A DNA stretch of 64,000 nt from Escallonia rubra (Eukaryota > Streptophyta > Magnoliopsida > Escalloniales > Escalloniaceae). Under the pieces are notes generated by a model. It did not search any database. It was not told the origin of the DNA and saw only the letters and a program-made list of their open reading frames with translations. Where the stretch lies: the NCBI GenBank assembly GCA_033065855.1, contig JAVXUO010000912.1, positions 82,123 to 146,122 on the forward strand. Reading direction: 5' to 3'. The first letter of the stretch is position 1. Each line of letters starts with the position of its first letter. Both the position numbers and the translations under genes were made by a program. Below are positions 48,701 through 59,376 of the stretch, in pieces.

Positions 48701-49349
48701 TAAAGCCCCCTCATTCTGTCTCTCCATATCTCTCTGTCGTGTAACAGGAATGGGACGGGAGCTTGGCGGCTGTTCACTTAAAGTATGTATATATTACAAA
48801 CCCTAGTCGGACAATCACAGAAAATCCCCTATACCTTCTTTTGTCGCTCAAGATGTTACCCAAAACTTTTATTGCAGCGAAATGGTGCAATAAATATCGA
48901 CAATAGGTGTTAAGAAAATTATTAATAGGTTTATTACGCTACCTCGCTTCAATAATCGTCGCTAGAAGTTGCTACGTAAATACGCCGATACTAAAAATGA
49001 ATCGTAGCTAAAATTGGCCACGTAAAAATATCAACGCTAATTAGAAGGAATTTTGTCGCCAAGAATTCATAAAATATTGTTAATATAATTTCAATACTAA
49101 CGATAAAGTACGCAATTGTAGCCAAAGACTTCTAGAATATCATTAACGCTACTCGTCACTAATACCTCAATCAAAATCACTTATATTTGTCATCCTTAAT
49201 TTATAACTTATGATTTTACAAAATTTGTCGCTATAAGTCATCAAAGGAAATGTACTAATGCTAATCAAGAGTTCGTCGCTAAAACTCAAAAGAACATCAC
49301 TCCTAGAAACTGTCGCTAAAGTAATAATAATCGGGGAACGGGGCATCAC
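45704..49349. mobile_element. probable solo LTR (3.65 kb) inserted in the hAT transposase
   Basis: It begins TGTCACGACCCGAACC and ends GGGGCATCACA (TG...CA), with AAAAA on both sides (45699-45703, 49350-49354) as a 5-bp duplication; because that is homopolymeric it is weak alone. Support comes from the interrupted hAT reading frame, which resumes across the element. There is no gag or pol. A TATA-like TCTATATAA near 47590 precedes CA-rich sequence. Length and TGTCAC start suggest a large-LTR gypsy lineage (Tekay-like), which is inference. Confidence 0.65.
47600..48250. repeat. CA/ACAC-rich low-complexity tract
   Basis: Dispersed (CA)n and CACACATATA runs across the middle of the solo LTR. 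They account for the His/Thr-rich open frame at 47829-48230, which is not a gene. Confidence 0.7.
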
Positions 49350-49575
49350 AAAAAATATAAGTGATAGGCAATTTCTTCAATGATTTATTGAATTTAATGT
49401 CCATGCATCTTTTTCATTATATATATATATATATATCTCACCAAAGATTCCCATACGTTTCCATTTCTCTTAAACATTAGCCATTTTAAGAATTTCTAGT
49501 ACAACGATATATGACGTGAGATAGTACGTACCAGACAATAGAATGGTAGACGTATAAAATACCTTCAAAAACTTC
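49350..49575 (-). pseudogene. decayed hAT transposase, upstream part beyond the LTR
   Basis: Minus-strand sequence reads like the block before the DPR/NPR motif of hAT transposases: LSGTYYLTS (about 49510-49540) followed after a microsatellite by KKLPITYIF, directly abutting the LTR. It joins logically to 45703. Only about 70 codons remain and they contain stops. Confidence 0.5.
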
Positions 49576-49582
49576 AACGAGG

Positions 49583-49650
49583 TTATTAAATCTTTGAGTA
49601 CATGAAGTAATTATAAGAAAAGACTCAATTTTGTCTTACACGTCTCTGTC

Positions 49651-49714
<64 letters not shown>

Positions 49715-50872
49715 ATTGTTGTCACAACCACTGTCGACACCTTGTCCTAAACACAAACCACTACTAATCCTACCTTACAACCAGGCGAGCAAAAATCAAG
49801 ATTTACAACGACACCGCCTCAATATCCTCCACCACCAACCACCATGGCACAACCATTGACCCCATCACCACCACCACCTAATGTCAACCACATGCTTCCT
49901 TCACTCAAATTTACACTAATAAAACCCTAACTCCGTCACAACCACCCACGACAACTACCCATTCCATTTCTAGTTTGATTCATTTCACATATATGTATAC
50001 AACACCCTAATTATGTGATGTGTGATAGGTTGTAATGGTAGAGGGAGTCGGTTAAAGGTTTTGTTCAGTGGTTGATGGTGGTGCAGTTGGTTGAAGGTAG
50101 AAAGCGAAATAATGTGGTTGAACACAAATTTGGTTTTAATAAAAAAAGAGAAAGGAAATAGAAAAGAAAGAGGGGACTATACACAACTTAAACCTACTTA
50201 TATATTGAAAGGCCGTATTGTTGTTATGACAATACCCAACTACAAAGTCACCAAAAATCGTTGCATAATGTGATGGAATCCTAATGGTGGGGGGAATGTA
50301 GTACACGATTTATATACTTTACATACTAGTCTGCATTTTGACAAAAGTAAGTAACTGATTGAAGTTACCTCGTAAACTCTCAACGATAAAATAATATTAC
50401 TCTTTATTGAAAAGGAAAAGCTACTACTCTACTACTATTACTTTTGCTGAGACAAGGCCCATTGTCCAAAATGAGCTAGAACAATCAAAGAGGTAAAGTA
50501 GGATATTAGGAAGTGAAAATAGCCTATTAAGTTTAGAAAGTCATTCTTTGATTGATAGTTGAATCTTCACCTCCAATAGGAAGGTCAATTATCCATTTTG
50601 TGCCAAGTCATCTAACAAGGTGTGAAAAAATGCATATTAACACATGATCATGAGGTGCATAAAGTAGGAACTGTTAGTAGTGCAGTCACCCAAAAATTAA
50701 CCATATACCCACTGCCAACTAATCTGCAAGAGTATTTTTTTAACAACCTATTCCACAAATTGACGAAGGATGGAAAAAATGATTGTCTTGATAAGAAGTA
50801 AACATTCTATATTTCGCCGTGGCGGTGGTATGTTGTAGTTGCCGATAGTGGTAGATGGTGACTAACGGTACC
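49583..50872 (+). repeat. 1.3-kb direct repeat, copy R2
   Basis: Matches R1 (28640-31285 minus its hAT element). It retains the unoccupied hAT target CATTCTAT near 50805. It contains a (TC)n(CA)n microsatellite at 49642-49712. No coding function recognised. Confidence 0.75.
49642..49712. repeat. (TC)n-(CA)n compound microsatellite
   Basis: About twenty TC units followed by about fifteen CA units, occupying the same position as the CT/CCCT tract in R1. Confidence 0.9.
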
Positions 50873-51254
50873 CAGGAAGAGACATGTGATATTAATGGCT
50901 GGCAGTGGTGGTAGATGTTGGTTGATGGTGACCAAGTGTAGTAGTGGCATGTCAAGGTGTGAGTATAATCTTATTTTATTTTTTTGGGCTTAAGTTATGG
51001 ATAAAGGACAATGATATTACAGTAGATATGACCTCTTTGTGCTGTGTGGAAAGCCTAATTTGGTTGGAATGTTGGCGGCATAAGCATTTTATGACAGTTA
51101 ATGCTAGACACGTGGCATGATGAGGACCGTGAAAAGTGCCTTGAGTGGGAAATGGAAATAGGCACGTCTGTTATGGTTAATGATGAAACGCTAGTGGAAT
51201 GAAAAAGATAAATGAATCGGAGAAAACACGCCGGAAGCAAAAAATTTGAATGAG

Positions 51255-51889
51255 TTGTGCAAAAAGGAAAAAATCGCTAACATGTGCAACAAAATCGGCA
51301 ATAATGGCTAACATGGAGACGGGGCTAAAAAATCGGTAGTAACGGTTGATAAACAGTTCTGGAATAGACAGATGTCAGCATTACTGAGAAGACTGTGGAG
51401 AAAGATTGGTTAAAACGATTGCATGTAGAGCACATATGTTAGCAGAAACGACCGATCATGAAGTCTGAGAAGTTATTCTCAATGAAGATAGGGATAAGCA
51501 GTTATAAAAGGAGACAGTTATGAACGAGCAAGTATATAGGAAGAGAAGAACAACGAAGAAAGGGGTCGTCAATTTCAAAAACAAAACTAGACTTAGGAAA
51601 AAGAGAGTCTATCATGTTCTGGCTGATTTCTTTTATTTCTATCTGGTTTCTTGGATGATCTGTCATGTATCGGTAGAAAATCTTGTACGTTGTCGTACTT
51701 ATGTTCGGTAAGGATTGTCTTCATTTTTCAGTGGGCGCATCAATTTTAAATATGTTCAATATTTTGTCTTCAATTAATTTTTATTTTTAGCGAAATCCTC
51801 AGGCCCGAGAGGAAAAAAAGATCCCGCAGTGTTTATCGGTTGTGTCTCAGGCACACGATCAATAATGAGTTTGCCCAGCAGTGCAAACA
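51255..51889 (+). repeat. 5' LTR of the Tat-like element
   Basis: Matches 62378-63030 over most of its length, including AAGTCTGAGAAGTTATTCTC (near 51462) and TTTATCGGTTGTGTCTCAGG (near 51832). The right boundary CAAACA is clear; the left boundary is approximate because the first tens of bases have diverged. Confidence 0.7.
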
Positions 51890-54440
51890 TTGGCACGCCC
51901 GGTAGGACACTGGTAGCTAAAAAAAAAACTATGACAAGCACACGTAGTAATGCTGTAAGGCTGCACGGTGCCAATAATGGTACGGAAACTCCAACTGTCA
52001 ACAATGGTGGGAATTTGGAAGAAGTAAGAAATATTCAGGCCACCCATGGCATGACTAGGAGTGATAGTGTGAACACCAACGTTCAAAACTCAGGAAATGC
52101 CAACGGAGGAAGCTCCAATAAAGGTGTAAGTCCTGATGCTGAAATGCCAGCCACTAGCCATAATGGCCCAACTCTATACAAATGATGAACCAGGTTAGTT
52201 CATCAACACGAGAATCTACAAATCTGATGTCTCAGTTGATAACCATCATGCAAGACCAAAACATCGCTTTGAATAAAATGATTAATGATCAAAATCAGTC
52301 TAGTTTTAAGATAGTAGACGAAGTGAGATGACTGTCGGAGGAAAGAGATGCTTCCGAAAGAGAGATGATTAAAGGTATATCAGGAGAAATCTAAAAATAG
52401 ACCTCTTCTATTGTTAGATTAGTAAATTTGAATATGCAAAATGGGAAAGCCCATATCAGTAACCAAACTGACCCAGAGGAAGCGGATACTTCCCCCATAA
52501 GGATTGAAAATGCTTCAAATCAGCCATACGAGTCTGGTTGGTACATTATTGTACCTGTCGACGAAGAAGAACCAGGGTCGAGTAAAAGAGGAATAGGTGT
52601 AAATGGGTCTAAAAGCCCTACCAAGTGGCCCAACAACATCAAAGTTCTGAGAAACGGAAATGGTCAATACCATGGTGGTCTGGAAGTCGAGGGTATACAT
52701 GCTCATCCTCATAGAAAAAATACAGAGAGAACCCTCGATTTGAAAACCCAGTGTTTGAGGACATGTAGGTTCGGGCCCCAACCCCAACACGAATTCCATC
52801 AAGTTGGAATGGGTCAAGGATATAGGCCTATCGATAGGCCTTTATATTGAAAACCATACCTTGATGAGATTGATCAAATGGTAATACCTAAAAGATTGAA
52901 AGTCCCAGAGTTTCAGTCTATTCCACGGCGAAGGGAACTAATCGACCATTGAACATATTGCAAGATTTACCTTCCAGTGTGGAGATTTAGATCAGCAGGA
53001 ATGGGTCAAACTAAAATGGTTTCAATACTCACTGACTGGGGTAGCTTTTTCATGGTTTGTAAATCTACTGCCAAATTCAGTATTTTATTGGAGAAACATG
53101 GAACACTTATTCCATGCTCAATTATTCAAAATAGAACTAGAAATTTTTCTAGCCGATTTGACTAGATTGAAACAGTTTGTAGGGGAGAGAGCATAACAGT
53201 TTTTGGAAAGATTTAAGGCTTCTAAGAACAAATGTCATTTTCAAATGCTAGAATCGAAATTGGAAAATCTGGCTCTCAGTGGTTTAGATCTTGAGATTAG
53301 AAAGAAGTTTGAGGGGATGAAGTTCAGAAACATTTTTGAACTATCTTCTAGAGTAGCCCGATATGAGATGCTATTAAGGGTAGAGCAAGTCAGAAAATAT
53401 TCGTCGATGGGAACTTAGTTTCAAGATCCTGCCAATTTGGAAATAGATGCTGTGAAAATGGTCGGAAAGAAGCCGATCACTTGTGAACCCTTAGTTAAAG
53501 TTCAAAGTCCTATCAGTCTACCTTGAAAACAGCCTAATAACCTGAATCCCTCACCCGCGATGAGGAAATATTCGGTCGATATATATCAAGCGGACCAGAT
53601 TTTTGATCACCTTTTGAAGATAAAATTTATCCAGCTCCAGGGTCCTCTCAGGGCCCCAAAAGATAAGAAAGCTAAATTCTATAAAGGGCATAATACCATA
53701 AATCATAATACTAACAATTGCGTTATTTTTTGTAATGCTGTGCAGGATCAAATTGAAGTTAAACTTCTCAAGTTTGTCAACAAGGATAAAGAAGTGATGG
53801 AGGTAGACAACGATCCCTTCCCAGACATACGCTCGACATAAACATGGTATCGATCGATTTTAACCCGATCGAATGTTCAAGTGATTAGGAAAGTTCAGAG
53901 GGAGACAATTTCAAGGCAAGGAAACCTTTGGAGAGAAACACTAATTCGGGAAAAGCAAAAGAAAAGGTAAGTGTTGATTCTGATATGAATGAAGGTTTTG
54001 GCTGTAGTAGTAAGAAGAAAGAAAAGTTTATATGGGCTGATGAAGAGACTAGTTCCAATAAAGGGAGCTTGCTGCTAAAGTTGGGCACATCCATATCCAA
54101 GATTGGGCCGATCGGAGAACCAGTATGCCAAGTTATGGTTCTTCTAAAGAATGGTAAAAAACAATGTGGCAGAAGGAACGAGCAATAAAAAACAAGACTT
54201 GTAAGAAGATGATACAAGAAGGGTATCAAAAGATAAATCAAGAGGGACCGAATAGTCATAATCAGTCGGGAATGAGCTTTAGACAGCCAAATATGGCTAA
54301 TCAGGTGATTTATCATAACGATGTAGGGCCAGGCCACTATGGCTCAAAAATGGTGAGACCAAAATTTGGACCATTTGATCCAACATGTGTCCAAAAATTA
54401 CAAAGGAAAAAATCCCATAACGGTTGGACAAAGGGGTGAA
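51829..54440 (+). pseudogene. Tat-like gag region, multiply broken
   Basis: A series of open fragments (51829-52185, 52428-52850, 53203-53418, 53560-53841, 53928-54188, 54164-54439) in changing frames between LTR and protease. The fragment near 53160-53400 (ERFKASKNKCHFQ...NLALSGLDLEIRKKF) resembles the gag core of this lineage. Stops and frameshifts separate all fragments. Confidence 0.6.
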
Positions 54441-55149
54441 TTCAGGATGATGAAAGAGTATCGGGGAGAGCCGAGAATGTTGAAACCCAAAGTGCCACTC
54501 GATAATCATTGGCACAAAGTCGGTTAAGAAAAAAGTTTCATTCCTAGAGACTTATCAAGACTTGAGCAGAACATAAAAAAAGAGGGTGCAAAGAAAATTT
54601 GCAGCCATAATGCGGAAAGAGTTAGAGCTCAAACAAGCTCAACTCGAGAGGAGAAAATGGACTTGGACAAGAGAGTTTGAATGTCAAGATACAGTTGGAA
54701 TTACACAACAAAAACAAACGGAAGAGGCAATTCTCCATAAAATGATTGCAAATGGGAGATTTCAACAACTTGAAAAGCTATCTGTTGGCAAAGAAATAAA
54801 GATGGATGTCCCAAATAAGAAAGAGAACAAAAAGGAAAACGGAGTGATTTTGGAGGACAAAAAGGCTGAAGCAAAAAGAAAGTTGTTCTTTGGTGAACAT
54901 GAGGTAAATATCGATTGTAACATGGTATTCATTCTTCCTCTTACTTTTGAAACAAAAGAAGAGCAATCATTTCAGAATGTGGAAGATATGGAAGACGATA
55001 AAACACCAACATCGAATAATTTTGCACTCGAGGATATGAATGATACACTTGGCGAGGTAAGACATAATCATTCTAGTAAAGGCATCATAATCGATCATGG
55101 GAATTGAGTCATATTAACCTAACCAGACCAGACCCGCAAAGGACAAAGC

Positions 55150-58100
55150 ATTTCAAACCGTTGTTCATTTTCACGCTAATGGATGGCCAACTCGTAGCTA
55201 GAGCCCTGGTCGACAATGGTGCTAAAGTAAACGTTTACTTATTAGAATTTTAAAAAGGCTATGTAAAGATGAAATGGATTTAATCCCATCCGAAGTCATG
55301 GTTTGTAACTTTGCCGGAGGCGTTTCAAAACCAAAGGGTGTAGTCCCGATAAAACTCACAGTAAAAAAAAAAGACGAAGATGTCTCCATTTTTTGTGATG
55401 AATTCTTCCTCAAGTTTTAGTGCTTTGCTTGGATGGGATTGGATACATGTCAACAGTTACATTCCATCCTCCATCTACCAAATTCTAATATTTTGGAGAG
55501 AAGAAAAGGATGGGAAGAAAGTAGCCAAGTTGGTTTGGGCGGATGATAAGCCATTTTTAGTAGATTTGAATTGCTTCGAGGCGAAGTTCTACCAATAGGG
55601 AATAGAGCCATTAGTGTTAATGAGGATGGGATACTGGTATGTGGTCGAGGTATTGATTCTATGGTTGGACAGGGCAGCAGAAGGTATTTACCAAGCAAGT
55701 ATGAAAGCAATTGGATGGATAAGCACATACAGAGAGGATGTTATGCACAAGGAAGCTAGAAGATGCTTCTATTGTCGATAGCCAAAAAGACGAAAAGAAT
55801 GTAAAAAACTGAGAGATAGAGCCAACAACGGCGAAAGATTTAGATAAAGCTAAAATAGGACTAGATGTGGTAAAAAAGACTCTAAAAATTAATGATTTAT
55901 GCCATGGAGAAGCGATTGGCAAGATTGTCTTCTATCGATTGGGCAAAATGTGTAGAAGACGATGAAGAAGATCGATAAGATGGAGTCCGGTTACAGGATC
56001 TCAAATTGGCACCGGCCAAATTAGATGATTTGAAAACAGAAGCGCAAAATCCGTTGATGGAAGTGAACTTGGGAATAGAGGCCGATCCACGGCCTATTTA
56101 CGTTAGTGCTCAGTTACCAGATAGAGTTAGAAAACAGGTTATCGAGTTGGTCAAAGTCTATAGAGACTGCTTCGCATGGAACTATGAAGAAATGCCTGGT
56201 TTAGATAGAAAGTCGGTGGAACACAGGTTGCCAATCAAATAGGGATTCAAGCCGTTTATACAAGCTCCTAGGAAGATCTCAATTGAAGTGACACTGTTAG
56301 TAAATGAGGAGATCGAATGATTGATCAAGGCAAAGTTCATTCGGCCAGCCAGGTACGTTGAATGGATGTCTAATATTGTTCTTTGTATTAAAGAAAAAAT
56401 GTAAATTAAGAGTGTGCATCGATCTTAGAAACTTAAACTCTGCTACTCCTAAAGACCAATATGCTATGCCTATTGTAGACATGTTAGTTGATTCCATATC
56501 TAAACATACAATCATGTCATTTATGGATGGAAATGTTGGATATAATCAGTTTTTTTATCAAAGACAAAGATGTTCATAAAACGGCCTTTAGAGTCCTGGT
56601 GCAATTGTAACATTTGAGTGGATAGTAATGCCCTTTGGCCTAAAGAATGCTGGGGCCACGTATCAGAGGGCAATGAATTTGATTTTTCACGATATGATTG
56701 GCAAATTTTTAAAAGTATATATTGATGATGTGGTTATTAAATCGGATGATCATCAAGAACATATACGACATTTAAAAAACGCCTTTATGAGAATGAGAAA
56801 GCACAATTTAAAAATGAACCCTTTGAAATGTGCTTTTGGAGTTTCTGCGGGGAATTTTCTAGGATTTTTGGTTCGCTAAAAGGGAATCGAATAAGAAAGA
56901 ACTCCAGCGTTTTTTAGGCCAGGTTAATTTCTTATGTCGATTCATTGCTAGCTTAGCATGGAAAACAAAAGCATTCTCAGCTTTGTTGGGGTTGAAAGGA
57001 GATGCCGAATATCGTTGGAAAGCAGAACATCAGAAATTTTTTCAGTCGATAAAGGATTATCTAGCCAAACCCCCAGTCTTGATACCACCGAGAATCGAAA
57101 ACCGTTGAAGTTATATGTATCAGCCGCGGAGTCATCGCTTGGCAGTTTGCTAGCTCAGGAAAATAATCAAGGCTTTGAACAGGCTATTTATTACTTTGGC
57201 CGAGGTTTAAATATAACTGAATAAAAGTACTCCATTATAGAAAAGCTATGTTTAACTTTGTACTCTACTACGATTAAGCTTCGACTATATATGCTGTCCT
57301 TTGATGTGTTAGCGATAGCACAAACTGATTTGATAAAATACATGCTATCAAGACCAGTTTTACGGGAAAAAAAAGGGGAAATGGGTCTTTGCACTGATAG
57401 AGTATAGCTTAGCTTGTATTCCTCAGAAAGCCGTGAAAGGGCAAGCCTTGGCCAATTTCTTCGCAAATCATCCAAGTGATGACATTGAAAATGAGGTAAT
57501 CTATGTTGGTATCGTTCCTTGGAAAATGATGTTTAATGGATCAAAAACTAATCCAGGAGCTGGTGCAGGAATAATATAAATCTCACCTATCGGGAATATC
57601 CATCAATTTGCCTTTCAAATTGAAAAAGATTGTTCAAATAACCAAGAAAAATATGAAGTCTTGATTATCGATATAGAAATACTATTGGACATGCATGTAA
57701 CAACGGTACAAATATTCGGAGACTCTCAGTTGGTGGTAAAACAAGTAAATGGAGAATTCAAATGTAGTGCTCCTGGTTTGGAGATGTATTTCAGTATTGT
57801 TTCATACTTGCTACAAAAATTCGATGATGTGACTGTAACCCACGTCCCCAGGTTAGATAACGGGAGGGCCAATGTCATGGCTCAATTGGCTTCGGGGTTA
57901 AGAGTCTCTGATGGAGTTAACGAGCAATGGGTGAAAGTGTCGAAACATTTGTCATTGATTGGTGATAGATATGGACAATTAGAAATGGTTAATCCAGTCG
58001 ATATAGCTCAAGACGACTGGAGAACACGCATTATTCAATTTTTACAAAACCCTCAGTTAAATGTAGACACAAAAATAAAATTACAAGTAGTCAAAAACTT

Positions 58101-59290
58101 CATCCTAGATGGTGATTTGTTCAAACGAACGCCAGAAGGACTCGCGTTAAGGTGTCTAGGGTAACAAGAAGCTATGCAAGTAATGGCTAAGGTGCATGAA
58201 GGTAATTCTAATGCTCATCAGGCAGGCATAAAAATGAGATGACTAAATAGATGACATGGTCATTATTGGCCTACCATAATGGAGAATTGTATCAATATGC
58301 AAAGGGATATCAGACTTGCCAAAAATATGGCATTGTTCATCGCACCATGCATAGAGTTGTAATCGATAGTGAAGCCGTGGCCTTTCCGAGGATGGGCCAT
58401 GGATTTAATAGGCCAAATACATCATTTTTCATCTAAGAGACATGGATTCATAATCGTAGCAACTGATTATTTCACAAAGTGGACAGAAGCCAAACCGATG
58501 AAAATAATTACTCAAGAAAGCGTCATTACATTCATCAAAGAGAATATAATCCATCAGTTCAGATTACCTCAAATGATTATGGCTGATAGAGGCACTATCT
58601 TCACTGGGGGGAAAATATGTGAGTTTGCTAAAGAATATAAATTTTAAATAATAAACTCTACTCCATATTATGCGCAAGCAAATGGTCAAGCCGAAGCAAC
58701 AAACAAGTCAATTAAGCACATCATGGAAAGAGCCATTGGAGACCCCTAGCGATTGGTACCGATTATAGTCTGAAGTTCTTTGGGCATTTCGAACTTCTCC
58801 AAAGTCTAGCACATGAGTAACTCCATATGGTTTAACGTTTGGGCATGATCATGTATTACCCATGGAGATAACGGTAAGATTTTTCCGAGTAGCCATGCAA
58901 AATAATATTCCCGTGGTGGAATTCAATGAAACCATGGCAATCAAGTTAGAAGATCTAGATGACCATCGATTGGTTTCTCTATATAAGTTACATGCTCAGA
59001 AATTAAAAGTAAGTAGATCACACAACAGAAGAGTTTTGCCAAAATTATTTCAAGAGAAAGATTTGGTCTAGAAAACCATCCTTCCGATAGGATTAAAAGA
59101 CTCAAAATTTGGAAATGGTTCCCAAATTGGGACGGACCTTTTCAAGTGCACAAGGTTTTGAAAGGGGGGGGGGGGGTTAAAGTGTCTGGAAGGGCAACTA
59201 CATGCCAAGCCTATCAACGGCTGATACCTGAAAAAATATATTCCTTCTATGTACGAAGGAACCGAGCCAATTGACCGAGACTGCGTGAAA
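55150..59290 (+). pseudogene. Tat-like pol: PR, RT, RNase H, second RNase H, integrase
   Basis: Protease remnant near 55170-55240 (ALVDNGAKVNV, where D-T/S-G is expected). Reverse transcriptase fragments lie at 56006-56879, with MPFGLKNAGATYQRAMN and the catalytic YIDD at 56718-56729. The first RNase H is near 56990-57480. A second, archaeal-type RNase H lies at about 57530-57900 (NGSKTNPGAGAG, then FGDSQLVVKQVNGEFKC). The integrase core is at about 58390-58800 (AMDLIGQIHHF, VATDYFTKWTEA), and a tail with PINGRYLKKY lies near 59210. At least a dozen stops and frameshifts make it non-functional. Confidence 0.82.
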
Positions 59291-59376
59291 TAAAATAGAA
59301 CTGCTATGATACTAAAAATGGCGGTCTAAAAGAGATAATTCAATTAAAGGAAAGGTTATCTACAAAACAAAAGAGA

